Part shown: positions 1-8,576 of the stretch, one piece after another | How positions within the stretch are numbered: the first letter of the stretch is position 1 | Layout of the letters: each line of letters begins with the position of its first letter | Source: Pseudomonadota bacterium | GTDB taxonomy: Bacteria > Pseudomonadota > Alphaproteobacteria > Rhizobiales > Xanthobacteraceae | Assembly (NCBI GenBank): GCA_018242205.1 | Contig: JAFECJ010000009.1 | Location: forward strand, 1 to 64,000 | Direction: 5' to 3' | Length of the DNA stretch: 64,000 bases | Position numbers and translations under genes: made by a program | The notes under the pieces: model-generated | What the model saw: only the letters and a program-made list of their open reading frames with translations | What the model was told of the DNA's origin: nothing | Database searches by the model: none

Positions 1-338
1 TGTTGGCCCACGCGCCGGAAAATTCCTTTCCGAGCGACCATACGACATTTTTTCTGACGACCGGTTTCGCGCTGATCGCTACGCGTGGCGCGCCCGGATT
101 TGGCAAACTCGTCAGCCTCCTCGGCGTGCTGGTCGCCTGGGCGCGGATTTATTTGGGCGTGCACTTTCCGGTCGACATGCTCGCGTCCGCCGTGGTTGCC
201 TGCGTCTTCGGCGCCGCGTCCATACTGGTGAACCCGCCGGTTCGCCGCTGGATCGCGCCGACGATCGACCGCATCTACGAAGCGGCGCTGGACGCCTTGC
301 GTCTGCCGCAACGGATCTTCCCGAGAACGAGCCGCTGA
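1..338 (+). CDS. PAP2-family phosphatase, C-terminal part (cut by window start)
   Basis: The reading frame is open from the first base, so this is the C-terminal part of a longer gene. The visible protein carries two of the three PAP2 superfamily motifs: SFPSDHT near visible residues 8-14 and RIYLGVHFPVD near 48-58, with the conserved Arg, His and Asp. Hydrophobic stretches follow each motif, as in integral membrane lipid phosphatases. The closest functional class is the BcrC-type undecaprenyl pyrophosphate phosphatase, which recycles the cell-wall lipid carrier; this assignment is inference because PAP2 enzymes differ in substrate. The first PAP2 motif (KxxxxxxRP) must lie upstream of the window. 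A hairpin follows the stop codon. Confidence 0.8.
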   Translation, partial: LAHAPENSFPSDHTTFFLTTGFALIATRGAPGFGKLVSLLGVLVAWARIYLGVHFPVDMLASAVVACVFGAASILVNPPVRRWIAPTIDRIYEAALDALRLPQRIFPRTSR

Positions 339-352
339 TCTCGTCGCCTCGT

Positions 353-381
353 CTTCGAGAGCGCGGCGGCGCGCCTCGAAG
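353..381 (+). terminator. Candidate terminator hairpin after PAP2 gene
   Basis: Seven-base perfect arms CTTCGAG (353-359) and CTCGAAG (375-381) enclose a GC-rich loop that can pair further. It lies 15 nt after the PAP2 stop. No T tract follows, so intrinsic termination is uncertain. Confidence 0.35.
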
Positions 382-570
382 AATAGGCCCACACGATATC
401 GGGCTACTCCTATCCCTCTGTCCCTGCCGCATTTTCCTGCATCGCTGCCACAAATTTCGCAGTTGTGCGCCATTCTAAAGTGCGCAATGCTTTCAGCGAT
501 CCCGATGCGATCCGGCCACCGCATGTGAAGTGTGTGCGCGTGATCCGCTGGAGCAGGAGTCGCGTGCGTC

Positions 571-1662
571 ATGTCCGATTCTGATCCCCTGGTGTCGTTT
601 CGCAGGGTGCAGAAAACCTACGACGGCGAACTGCTCGTGGTGAAAGATCTCAACCTCGACATCCGTCGCGGTGAATTCCTGACGATGCTCGGCCCGTCCG
701 GCTCGGGCAAGACCACATCGCTGATGATGCTGGCCGGCTTCGAGGTGCCGACCCACGGCGAGATCACGCTCGCCGGTCAATCCTTACGTGACACGCCGCC
801 GCACAAGCGCGACATCGGCGTCGTGTTCCAGAACTACGCGTTGTTTCCGCACATGACCGTTGAGGAGAACGTCGCCTTTCCGCTGGCGGTGCGGCGCGTG
901 GCCAAGGCCGAGCAGAAGACGCGCGTTGCCCGCGCCCTCGATGTCGTCAAGCTCGGCGCGCTCGGCCATCGCCGGCCGGGGCAACTGTCCGGCGGCCAGC
1001 AGCAGCGCGTGGCGCTGGCGCGCGCTCTGGTATTCGAGCCGAAGCTCGTGCTGATGGACGAGCCGCTCGGCGCGCTCGACAAGCAGTTGCGCGAGCACAT
1101 GCAGATCGAGATCAAGCACATCCACGAAAATCTTGGCCTCACCGTGGTCTATGTCACGCACGACCAGAGTGAGGCGCTGACCATGTCGGACCGCATCGCC
1201 GTGTTCCATGAGGGCGTGGTGCAGCAGCTCGACACGCCGCACGGTCTCTACGAGCGGCCGAGCAACAGCTTCGTCGCCAACTTCATCGGCGAGAACAACA
1301 TGCTCGGCGGCACCCTCGAACTGGTCGACGCCGGCTCGTGCCGCGTCCGCCTCGACGACGGCACCGTGATCCATGCCCGCGCCGGCTGCGGCGACGGCGC
1401 CGGGCGCCGCGTCAGCCTGTCGCTGCGGCCGGAGAAGATCGACATCGAGCCGGCGGACGAGACCGCCAACAAGCTGCGCGCGACCGTGAAAGAGACGATC
1501 TATCACGGCGACCATATGCGCGTGCGCCTCGACGTCCTCGGCAACGACGATTTCACCGTGAAGATGCGCTACCGCGCCAACCGCGTGGTGCCGAAGCCGG
1601 GCGACGTTTTGTCGATCGGCTTTGCCGAGCGCGACTGCCTGGCGCTCGACGCGCCGCACTGA
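571..1662 (+). CDS. potA: Polyamine-type ABC transporter ATP-binding protein
   Basis: 363-residue cytoplasmic ATPase of the PotA/CUT1-like class. Walker A GPSGSGKT is at residues 41-48, the Q-loop region follows near FQNYALFPH (86-94), the ABC signature LSGGQQQR is at 139-146, Walker B LVLMDEP at 159-165 and the switch His in VTHD at 195-198. The roughly 120 residues after the ATPase core match a TOBE regulatory domain. It is the first gene of an operon with a binding protein and two permeases at 1717-4924, so it powers import of a polyamine or a similar small cation or amino-acid-like solute. The start at 571 has AGGAG about 11 nt upstream. The exact substrate cannot be read from the sequence; the symbol denotes the family. 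Confidence 0.88.
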   Translation: MSDSDPLVSFRRVQKTYDGELLVVKDLNLDIRRGEFLTMLGPSGSGKTTSLMMLAGFEVPTHGEITLAGQSLRDTPPHKRDIGVVFQNYALFPHMTVEENVAFPLAVRRVAKAEQKTRVARALDVVKLGALGHRRPGQLSGGQQQRVALARALVFEPKLVLMDEPLGALDKQLREHMQIEIKHIHENLGLTVVYVTHDQSEALTMSDRIAVFHEGVVQQLDTPHGLYERPSNSFVANFIGENNMLGGTLELVDAGSCRVRLDDGTVIHARAGCGDGAGRRVSLSLRPEKIDIEPADETANKLRATVKETIYHGDHMRVRLDVLGNDDFTVKMRYRANRVVPKPGDVLSIGFAERDCLALDAPH

Positions 1663-1716
1663 TTCAACAAGGGCCGGCCGCGCACCGCGGCGGGCCGAGC
1701 ACGAGGGAGACTATCG

Positions 1717-2763
1717 ATGTACACAAAGACGCTGGGAACGATTGTCGCGGCGGCGATCGCCGTGGGCGCGGGCGCGGCCGCCAATGCGCGCGACCTGACC
1801 ATCGTGTCGTGGGGCGGCGCCTATCAGGCGGCGCAGAAGAAGGTGTATTTCGAGCCCTTCAAGCAGGAAACCAAGATTCCGCTGATCGACGAGTCCTGGG
1901 ACGGCGGCATCGGCGTGCTGCGCGCCAAGGTGCAGGGCGGCGCCTCGACCTGGGACGTGGTGCAGGTGGAATCCGACGAGCTCGCCGCCGGCTGCGAGGA
2001 AGGCCTGTTCGTACCGCTCGACTATGCGAAGATCGGCGGCAAGGACAACTACATCGCGCCGGCCGTGCATGAATGCGGCGTCGGCGCCATCCTCTATGAC
2101 TTCGTGCTCGGCTACGACAAGGACAAGATCAAGGATCCGCCGAAGTCCTGGGCCGATTTCTTCGACACCAAGAAGTATCCGGGCAAGCGCGCGCTGCGCG
2201 CCGGGCCGAAGACGACGCTCGAGATCGCGCTGATGGCCGACGGCGTCGCCCCGGCCGACGTCTACAAGGTGCTGAAGACCAAGGAAGGCGTCGATCGCGC
2301 CTTCAAGAAGCTCGATACCATCAAGAAGGACCTGATCTTCTGGAAGGCCGGCGCGCAGCCGCCGCAGTTGCTCGCCTCCGGCGAAGTGGTGCTGACCTCG
2401 GTCTATAACGGCCGCATCGACGCCGCCAACCGCAACGACAAGAAGAACTTCGGCATCTCCTGGAACGGCGCGCTCTACACGCTCGATTCCTGGGTGATCC
2501 TCAAGGGCTCGCCGAACGTCGACAACGCCTACAAGCTCCTGAACTTCCTCGGCGAAGCCAAGAACCAGGCCAAGCTCCCGGAAGCGATCGCTTACGGCGT
2601 CACCGCCAAGGGCGCCAATGCGCTGATCCCGAAGGCGCGGCTGGCCGATCTGCCGACGTCGGACGAAAACATTGCCCACGCCGTGCACATCGACACTGCG
2701 TTCTGGATGGAGAACATCGACCGCTTGACCGAGCAGTTCAACAAATGGGCGGCGACCAAGTAG
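1717..2763 (+). CDS. potD: Periplasmic substrate-binding protein of polyamine-type ABC importer
   Basis: 348-residue solute-binding protein. The N-terminus is a clear Sec signal peptide (MYTKTLGTIVAAA, cleavage likely after the ANA near residue 24), followed at once by the typical first strand LTIVSWGGAYQ of PotD/PotF-like proteins. A GAGGGAG ribosome-binding site precedes the ATG. It delivers substrate to the two permeases encoded downstream and lies 54 nt after the ATPase gene. The gap to the next gene holds a strong hairpin (2779-2805), which may let this gene be expressed above the membrane components. Substrate is inferred as spermidine/putrescine-like only from family. Confidence 0.87.
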   Translation: MYTKTLGTIVAAAIAVGAGAAANARDLTIVSWGGAYQAAQKKVYFEPFKQETKIPLIDESWDGGIGVLRAKVQGGASTWDVVQVESDELAAGCEEGLFVPLDYAKIGGKDNYIAPAVHECGVGAILYDFVLGYDKDKIKDPPKSWADFFDTKKYPGKRALRAGPKTTLEIALMADGVAPADVYKVLKTKEGVDRAFKKLDTIKKDLIFWKAGAQPPQLLASGEVVLTSVYNGRIDAANRNDKKNFGISWNGALYTLDSWVILKGSPNVDNAYKLLNFLGEAKNQAKLPEAIAYGVTAKGANALIPKARLADLPTSDENIAHAVHIDTAFWMENIDRLTEQFNKWAATK

Positions 2764-2778
2764 CCGCGACCGATCCGG

Positions 2779-2805
2779 CGCCGTCCCGCCTGGCGCGGGG
2801 CGGCG
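2779..2805 (+). other. Hairpin between binding-protein and permease genes
   Basis: Arms CGCCGTCCCGC (2779-2789) and GCGGGGCGGCG (2795-2805) pair with one G-U, around a 5-nt loop. The hairpin lies in the 49-nt gap between potD and the first permease. It could act as a 3' mRNA stabiliser or partial attenuator. Confidence 0.5.
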
Positions 2806-2812
2806 TCCTTGC

Positions 2813-4081
2813 TTGCGACCGGAGGTCCCGCTGACCAGCCCCAGCCTTGCCGCGCCGCTCGGCGCCACCGGCACCTCGCTCAAGGCGCAACTGCACCGGG
2901 CCGAGCGCATGCGCAAATTGCGCGCCTTCGCGCTGGTTCTGCCGCTGCTCGTATTTTTGCTCATCACATTCGTCGCGCCGATCCTCGACATGCTGCGGCT
3001 GGCGGTGGTCGATCGCGACCTGTCGTCGGTGTGGCCGCATGTGACGCAGTCGATCGGCGCCTGGACCGACCGCAGCAAGGTGCCGCCGCCGGCGGTGTTC
3101 GACGCGCTCGCCACCGATCTGCACGACAGCTATCACGCCCGCACGCTGCCACTCGCGGCGCGGCGTCTGAACTACGCGCTCGACAATGGCCGCACTTTGG
3201 TGTTCGGCACCGCGCGCCGCCTGCCCGAAACGTCGGCGGACTGGCGCGCCACCTTGATCGAGATCGATCCGCACTGGGGCGATCTGAAAACCTGGGCCGC
3301 CATCGATCAGGCGAGCGGCCCCGTGACCAGTTTCTTCCTGCTCGCCGCCGTCGATCGGCAGAAAACCGCCGACGGCCATATCGTCTCCACGCCGTCCAGC
3401 CAGGCGATCTATGTCGAGGTGCTGACGCGCACCTTCAAGGTCAGCTTCACCGTCACGCTGCTCTGCATCGTGCTCGGCTTTCCGGTCGCCTATCTGCTGG
3501 CGACGCAGCCGCCGCGCCGCGCCAATCTCCTGATGATCCTGGTGCTGCTGCCGTTCTGGACCTCGCTTCTGGTGCGCACCGCAGCCTGGATCGTGCTGCT
3601 GCAGGAACACGGCATCATCAACCACGCGCTGGTCTGGCTCGGCATCATCGATGCACCCGTCCGCCTGATCTACAACCGCATCGGCGTCTACATCGCGATG
3701 ACGCACATCCTGCTGCCGTTCCTCATCCTGCCGCTCTATTCGGTGATGAAGGGCATCAAGCCGTCCTACATGCTGGCGGCGAAGTCGCTCGGCGCCTCGC
3801 CGACCGAGGCCTTCATCCGCATCTATCTGCCGATGACGCTGCCCGGCATCGGCGCCGGCGCACTGCTCGTCTTCATCTTGGCGCTCGGCTACTACATCAC
3901 GCCGGCCCTGGTCGGCGGCGCCGCTGATCAGATGATCAGCTACTTCATCGCCTTCTATACTTCGGACTCGGTGAACTGGGGCATGGCTTCGGCGCTCGGC
4001 AGCGTGCTGCTGGTCGCCACGCTCTTGCTCTATTGGGTGTACGACCGCCTGGTCGGCATCAGCAACGTCAAGCTCGGCTGA
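2813..4081 (+). CDS. potB: ABC transporter permease, PotB-like with large periplasmic insert
   Basis: Inner-membrane permease of 422 residues, much longer than the usual ~280 of PotB. The first membrane helix (about residues 38-58) is followed by a hydrophilic stretch of about 140 residues before the remaining helices begin near residue 210. This looks like an extra periplasmic domain between TM1 and TM2. The cytoplasmic EAA-type loop is visible as SLGASPTEAFIRIYLP. Start is uncertain: TTG at 2813 has no ribosome-binding site, whereas GGAGG at 2821-2825 lies 5 nt before an in-frame CTG at 2831, which would be an unusual start. Third gene of the pot-type operon. Confidence 0.84.
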   Translation: MRPEVPLTSPSLAAPLGATGTSLKAQLHRAERMRKLRAFALVLPLLVFLLITFVAPILDMLRLAVVDRDLSSVWPHVTQSIGAWTDRSKVPPPAVFDALATDLHDSYHARTLPLAARRLNYALDNGRTLVFGTARRLPETSADWRATLIEIDPHWGDLKTWAAIDQASGPVTSFFLLAAVDRQKTADGHIVSTPSSQAIYVEVLTRTFKVSFTVTLLCIVLGFPVAYLLATQPPRRANLLMILVLLPFWTSLLVRTAAWIVLLQEHGIINHALVWLGIIDAPVRLIYNRIGVYIAMTHILLPFLILPLYSVMKGIKPSYMLAAKSLGASPTEAFIRIYLPMTLPGIGAGALLVFILALGYYITPALVGGAADQMISYFIAFYTSDSVNWGMASALGSVLLVATLLLYWVYDRLVGISNVKLG

Positions 4082-4090
4082 GGAAACGCG

Positions 4091-4924
4091 ATGGCAGCCG
4101 GCCGGCAATATCTGACCAAGGAAGAACGTTTCTGGCGCATGGCGCTCTACGTCACGAGCGGCCTGGTGCTGTTCTTCCTGATGGCGCCGATCCTGGCCAT
4201 CGTGCCGCTGTCGTTCAATTCCGGCACCTTCCTCACCTACCCGCTCGAAGGCCTGTCGCTGCGCTGGTATCACGCCTTCCTCGCCAGCGAGCAGTGGATG
4301 CGGGCGCTGCGCAACAGCTTCATCATCGGCATATCGAGCGCCGTGCTGGCGACCGCGCTCGGCACGCTCGCCGCGCTCGGCCTGACGCGCGCCGATTTCC
4401 GCGGCAAAGGCCTGATCATGGCGATCCTGCTGTCGCCGATGATCGTGCCGGTCGTCATCGTCGCCGTCGGCTTCTATTTCTTCTTCGCGCCGCTCGGCCT
4501 GACCGCGAGCTATACCGGCCTGATCCTCGCCCACACCGCGCTCGGCACGCCCTTCGTCGTTATCACCGTGGCCGCGACCTTGAAAGGCTTCGACGACAAC
4601 CTCGCCCGCGCCGCCGCCAGCCTCGGCGCCGCCCCGGTGACGACGTTCTTCCAGGTCGTGCTGCCGCTGATCGCGCCGGGTGTCGCCTCCGGCGCGCTGT
4701 TCGCCTTCGCCACCAGTTTCGACGAAGTCGTCGTCGTGTTGATGGTCGCGGGGCCGGAACAGCGCACGCTGCCGCGCGAGATGTTTTCCGGCCTGCGCGA
4801 GAACATCTCACCGACGATCACGGCAGTCGCCACCATCATGATCCTGGTGTCGGTCGTCATGCTGGCCTCGCTGGAGATGTTACGCCGGCGCAACGAGCGC
4901 CTGCGCGGCATCCGCAGCGCCTAG
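4091..4924 (+). CDS. potC: ABC transporter permease, PotC-like
   Basis: 277-residue membrane protein with about six predicted helices and the family length of PotC. The EAA loop is seen as AAASLGAAPVTTFFQVVLPLIAPG. It pairs with the preceding permease to form the channel of the importer. The gene begins 9 nt after the upstream stop, with GAGGAAACG as ribosome-binding region, and ends the four-gene operon. The next gene is convergent and ends 8 nt away. Confidence 0.87.
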   Translation: MAAGRQYLTKEERFWRMALYVTSGLVLFFLMAPILAIVPLSFNSGTFLTYPLEGLSLRWYHAFLASEQWMRALRNSFIIGISSAVLATALGTLAALGLTRADFRGKGLIMAILLSPMIVPVVIVAVGFYFFFAPLGLTASYTGLILAHTALGTPFVVITVAATLKGFDDNLARAAASLGAAPVTTFFQVVLPLIAPGVASGALFAFATSFDEVVVVLMVAGPEQRTLPREMFSGLRENISPTITAVATIMILVSVVMLASLEMLRRRNERLRGIRSA

Positions 4925-4932
4925 ACGAGGCC

Positions 4933-5532
4933 TTATCCTTCGAACGTCGGCTGGCGCAGATGCACGGCGTCCTTGAAGGCGTCGAAGCCCTTCCAGGCCG
5001 GCTCCGGCGGCACGCAGCCGGGCTGCGGCGTGTACATCGATGGCGCGGCAAGCTGCATATCGGGAATGTAGCGCGGACAGTTGGGAAAGATCGCCCGCGC
5101 CGCGACCCGGACGATGATCTGTGCGCCGACCGTCGACGCCAGGAGCGGGTCGCCGCGTTCGACACGCGCCTCACCATTCACGCGCAGCCTCTTCGGCTTG
5201 CCGTGCATGGCGATAAACAGGAGGCCGACATGACCGTTGACGCCGAGATTGCCGAGGCTCTTGAACATGCCGTTGCCGTCATAATCCGGAAACGCCAGCT
5301 CCGATGCGCCGGTCACGCGAACGAAGCCCGGCGGCCCGCCCTTGAAGGAGCAGTCCGGCCGGCCTTCGGAGTCGGCTGTGGCGATGAAAAAATACGGCAG
5401 GCTTTCGATATAGGCCTTGTCGTCGTCGGTGAAAGCGGTGCGCGTGAGCTTCTCCTCGAGCCGGTCGGCGATGCGTCGGCTGTCGAAACGGTCCTGCAAT
5501 TTTCGGTTGCCGTCGTGGTACATGATGGTCAT
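4933..5532 (-). CDS. Pyridoxamine 5'-phosphate oxidase-fold protein
   Basis: About 199 residues from the ATG at 5532, which has GGAGGT spaced 5 nt upstream; the longer frame to 5628 lacks such a site. The core (YFFIATADSEGRPDCSFKGGPPGFV, then a strand ending LAFPDYDGN) is typical of the FMN-binding split-barrel PNPOx-like proteins. The C-terminal part has a CPRY motif. Such proteins are usually flavin-dependent oxidoreductases of unknown substrate; a role in pyridoxal phosphate synthesis should not be assumed. Convergent with the upstream transporter operon. Confidence 0.75.
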   Translation of the reverse strand: MTIMYHDGNRKLQDRFDSRRIADRLEEKLTRTAFTDDDKAYIESLPYFFIATADSEGRPDCSFKGGPPGFVRVTGASELAFPDYDGNGMFKSLGNLGVNGHVGLLFIAMHGKPKRLRVNGEARVERGDPLLASTVGAQIIVRVAARAIFPNCPRYIPDMQLAAPSMYTPQPGCVPPEPAWKGFDAFKDAVHLRQPTFEG

Positions 5533-5645
5533 CGGCCACCTCCGTCGCGGCTGAGCGGGAGCAGTGTTTATAATTCTAGCATGTTCCTCGACGCCCGGCG
5601 ACAAGACGCCGCGCGTCCGCGGCGGCAACGGCGTGCCGGGTCCCG

Positions 5646-6665
5646 CTAACTCAGCCGGAAGATTCCCAGCCCTTCCCGCACCTCTTCCAAGGTCGCCCGC
5701 GTAATGGCGCGCGCCTTGGCCGTACCGTCGCGCAGCACGTCGAGCACGCTGTCGGGATCGCGCGCCAGGGCGGCGCGGCGCTCGCGGATCGGCGCCAGCA
5801 GGTCTTGCAGTAGAGCCTCGAGCCGCGCCTTCACCACCTTGTCGCCAAGGCCGCCGCGCCGGTACTGCGCCTTCAAGTCAGCGACCGCCTGCTCGTCCTC
5901 GTCGAAAGCATCGAGATAGGTGAACACGACATGGCCTTCGACTGTGCCGGGATCGCTGACGCGCAGGTGGTTCGGATCGGTGTACATCAGATGCACCGCC
6001 CGTTTGATCTCGTCGGGCGACGCGGAGAGCAGCAACGCATTTCCCTGCGACTTGCTCATCTTGCCCTTGCCGTCGATGCCGGGCAGCCGCCCGACCTTGG
6101 GGATCAGGGCTTCGGCCTCCACCAGCACTGCGCGACCGGCCTGATGATTGACGCGGCGCACGATCTCGTTGGTCTGCTCGATCAGCGGCGCCTGGTCCTC
6201 GCCGACCGGCACGATGGTCGCCTTGAAGCCGGTGATGTCGGCGGCCTGCGCCACCGGGTAACACAGGAAGCCCGCCGGAATGTCGCGGCCGAAGCCGCGG
6301 GCGCGGATCTCGTCCTTGATGGTCGGATTGCGCTCGAGCCGGGCCACCGAGACGAAGTTCATATACAGCATCGTCAACTCGGCGAGCGCCGGCAGCGCCG
6401 ACTGCACGCAGATCGAGGTTTTCGTCGGTTCAATGCCGACTGCGAGATAGTCGAGCGCCACTTCGAGCACGTTGCGCCGCACCTTGTCCGGGTCGTGGGC
6501 GTTGTCGGTCAGCGCCTGCAGGTCGGCGAGCAGCAGAAACTGGCGGTGCGTGCTCTGGAGCACCAGCCGGTTTCTCAAGGAGCCGACGTAATGGCCGAGG
6601 TGCAGCGGCCCGGTGGTGCGGTCGCCGGTGAGGATGACGGGCTTGGGGTCTAAGGGGGCATGCAT
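5646..6665 (-). CDS. trpS: Tryptophanyl-tRNA synthetase
   Basis: 339-residue class I aminoacyl-tRNA synthetase that charges tRNA-Trp. The HIGH-type motif is HLGHY (residues about 22-26) preceded by the GDRTTGP loop, and the KMSKS motif is intact (GKMSKS near 203-208). The MYTDP and PVGEDQ segments are characteristic of TrpRS. The length agrees with the bacterial family. It starts with the ATG at 6665. The gene stands alone; the next gene upstream on the same strand is 220 nt away. It belongs to the GDRTTGPLHLGH variant, so a second TrpRS elsewhere in the genome would not surprise. Confidence 0.93.
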   Translation of the reverse strand: MHAPLDPKPVILTGDRTTGPLHLGHYVGSLRNRLVLQSTHRQFLLLADLQALTDNAHDPDKVRRNVLEVALDYLAVGIEPTKTSICVQSALPALAELTMLYMNFVSVARLERNPTIKDEIRARGFGRDIPAGFLCYPVAQAADITGFKATIVPVGEDQAPLIEQTNEIVRRVNHQAGRAVLVEAEALIPKVGRLPGIDGKGKMSKSQGNALLLSASPDEIKRAVHLMYTDPNHLRVSDPGTVEGHVVFTYLDAFDEDEQAVADLKAQYRRGGLGDKVVKARLEALLQDLLAPIRERRAALARDPDSVLDVLRDGTAKARAITRATLEEVREGLGIFRLS

Positions 6666-6884
6666 GGCGGTTCTCCGGTTGGAGCCGCCGCGCTTCGGTG
6701 AGGTTGTCGATCATGTGACGTCGCCTGCCGATGAACGGCGGCCACGTCTGATGAATGCAAAGAAATTCGACGCGCCGCTTTTTACAAGCAGCGCCACCAG
6801 CAGGTCTGGTTGGATGTCATCGCGTCGAACATGCGCGGTGAGATGCCACAGTTTGCGGGCCCGGGCAAGCCAGAAGCGCCTGCG

Positions 6885-7121
6885 TCAATGGCTCGAGATC
6901 GGCGCCCCCTTGGCGGGCAATGTCTGCGTCGCGGCATCGAAGCAATGGAGCCGCGCTGCGTTATCGGCGATAGCTTTGCAATCCGACGGACTGCCCGCGT
7001 TGATCGCCAACAACATGCCAAGGAAGGCGGCAAGGCCGGCGGCGACGAGTACCCAGAAGACTCCCGGCTTTTCCGCTTCGTCGCTGAACGGTTGCTCCGG
7101 CCAGTTGTATCGGGGGACCAT
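6885..7121 (-). CDS. Small membrane protein with C-terminal RLxCFD motif
   Basis: Starting at the ATG at 7121, preceded by GGAGG with 5-nt spacing, this is a 78-residue protein. Residues about 20-40 form one transmembrane helix (VFWVLVAAGLAAFLGMLLAI). After it comes an exported or periplasmic segment with a CKAIADNAARLHCFDA motif containing two Cys. The DxxARLxCFD pattern occurs in several small secreted or secretion-associated proteins of proteobacteria. Function is unknown. An in-frame GTG at 7145 would extend it by 8 residues. Confidence 0.55.
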   Translation of the reverse strand: MVPRYNWPEQPFSDEAEKPGVFWVLVAAGLAAFLGMLLAINAGSPSDCKAIADNAARLHCFDAATQTLPAKGAPISSH

Positions 7122-7252
7122 GGCCGCCTCCATTGTTCGCTTCACTTGAGCAAAGACGAAAATGGAGGGGCCGGTGCAAAGCTTCGATAGGGAAATACGC
7201 AGCCGCGCATCAAGACGATATAAAGATCGCAGGGTGTCGCAGCGCCGGGACG

Positions 7253-7537
7253 TCAGTTGTTCAAATTGCGCCTGCGGCCGGGACCGGTGCTGTCCAGCGC
7301 ATTTTTGCAGTCGGTAGACAGCTTGGCGCGATTTGCCTCAAGACAGGCGCGGATCGCACCGCCGCCATGTTCCTTGCCTTCGCACAATTGTTGGGTCTCG
7401 TTCTGGCACGCAGCCACGACAGGCCCGGTGCCCGGGCCTTGATTGCGCGGGCCGGCCGGCTGCGCATGTGACACGGCGGCAAAGACGATTGCCGCGCCCA
7501 GTGTCAACGCGCATCGCCTCGTGATCTTGGACAACAT
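7253..7537 (-). CDS. Small exported cysteine-rich protein
   Basis: 94 residues from the ATG at 7537, which has AAGGAG 8 nt upstream. The N-terminus MLSKITRRCALTLGAAIVFAAVSHAQ is a signal peptide. The mature part follows the spacing C(x)7-C then ACLExN...LSxxC, resembling the cysteine-rich repeat first described in Golgi glycoprotein 1, which many alphaproteobacteria carry as one-repeat periplasmic proteins. The role is unknown. A longer frame to 7669 exists but lacks support. Confidence 0.6.
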   Translation of the reverse strand: MLSKITRRCALTLGAAIVFAAVSHAQPAGPRNQGPGTGPVVAACQNETQQLCEGKEHGGGAIRACLEANRAKLSTDCKNALDSTGPGRRRNLNN

Positions 7538-7704
7538 AGGTCGCTCCTTGTTCACATGGCCCCTCGCCCGTGAATACATAGGAACGTCATGGCGTCGACC
7601 ATTGATGTCGATCAACCGGACCGTCACGGCCGATACATGGCAGCCGGCCGCAATGACATTCGATACCATGCCGGCCGCGTACCGCGCGTCAATGACGGCG
7701 GTGC

Positions 7705-8400
7705 TCAGATCGCCCGCATCAATCCGCCATCGACCTTCAGATTCTGGCCTGTGATGTAGCCGGCGCCTTCGGATACCAGGAACGCCACGGTGGCAGCGAT
7801 CTCATCGGCCGTGCCGTAGCGCCCCATCGGCACGCTGTCGCGGCGCTCGTCCTTTTGTGGGAGCGAGTCGATCCAGCCCGGCAGCACGTTGTTCATACGT
7901 ACATTGTCGGAGGCGTATTGGTCGGCGAAAAGCTTGGCAAAGGCGGCAAGCCCGGCGCGAAACACGCCGGACGTCGGAAACATCGGGCTCGGCTCGAAGG
8001 CCCACGCGGTCGAGATGTTGACGATCGCGCCCTTTTTCTGAGCCGCCATAACCGGCGCTACCAGCCGCGCCGGCCGGATCGCGCTCAACAGATACACGTC
8101 CATGCCGATGTGCCACTGCTCGTCGGTGATCTTCAAAATCTCGTCGCGCGGCCCGTGGCCGGCCGAGTTGACCAGCGCGTCGATGCGGCCCCATTGCGCC
8201 ATCGTCGCGTCAACCAGGCGCTTCAAGTCGTCGTTCGACTGGTTCGAGCCGGTGACGCCGATGCCGCCGAGCTCCTTGGCCAGCGCTTCGCCCTTGCCCG
8301 ACGACGACAGGATCGCGACCTTGTAGCCGTCGGCCGCGAGTTTCCGCGCCGCCGCCGCGCCCATGCCGCTGCCGCCCGCCGTCACGATCGCCACTTTCAT
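7705..8400 (-). CDS. Atypical short-chain dehydrogenase/reductase-like protein
   Basis: 231 residues with an N-terminal Rossmann motif (VTAGGSGMGAAAA, residues 6-18) and the NSAGHG segment that normally follows the second strand. The SDR active-site YxxxK is missing: aligned with normal members, the Tyr position is Ser and the Lys position is Arg in SGVFRAGLAAF. The Ser of the triad (NISTAW) is present. The following MNNVLPGWIDS segment is well conserved, so the fold is intact. It may have altered catalysis or be non-catalytic. It is followed upstream by a repeat-rich gap; neighbours give no pathway. Confidence 0.75.
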   Translation of the reverse strand: MKVAIVTAGGSGMGAAAARKLAADGYKVAILSSSGKGEALAKELGGIGVTGSNQSNDDLKRLVDATMAQWGRIDALVNSAGHGPRDEILKITDEQWHIGMDVYLLSAIRPARLVAPVMAAQKKGAIVNISTAWAFEPSPMFPTSGVFRAGLAAFAKLFADQYASDNVRMNNVLPGWIDSLPQKDERRDSVPMGRYGTADEIAATVAFLVSEGAGYITGQNLKVDGGLMRAI

Positions 8401-8418
8401 AAATTCGTCTCCATAACT

Positions 8419-8540
8419 CTGTCATCACCGGGCATAGCCCGTCAAAGACGGGCGTCAACGCCCTTTCGCCCGGTGATCTCGCTTAGGATGGCAAGTGCTC
8501 ACCTAAGCGGGATGGCCGGGTCAAGCCCGGCCATGACAGT
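8419..8540. repeat. Palindromic intergenic repeat, 'GTCAT..CCCGG' family
   Basis: Nested inverted repeats: GTCATCACCGGGC with GCCCGGTGAT, then CGCTTAGG with CCTAAGCG, then a perfect ATGGCCGGG-tcaa-G-CCCGGCCAT hairpin. The outer ends (CTGTCAT and ATGACAG) are complementary. It fills the divergent gap before the CsaA-like gene. The same building blocks recur at 21653, 55931 and 58361. Confidence 0.75.
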
Positions 8541-8576
8541 GAAACACAATTTGCCAGTCATGTCAGAGAGCCCCTC

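Noticed and set aside
2738..4534. 598-codon open frame on the minus strand
   Set aside because: Antisense to clear permease genes; composition is Arg/Asp/Gln/His-rich without domains, as expected from GC-rich shadow frames.
4033..5649. 538-codon plus-strand frame
   Set aside because: Overlaps potC and the PNPOx-fold gene in another frame; no recognisable domain.
6613..7149. 178-codon plus-strand frame over the small membrane protein gene
   Set aside because: The opposite strand has a good ribosome-binding site, a membrane helix and a conserved motif; this frame has none.
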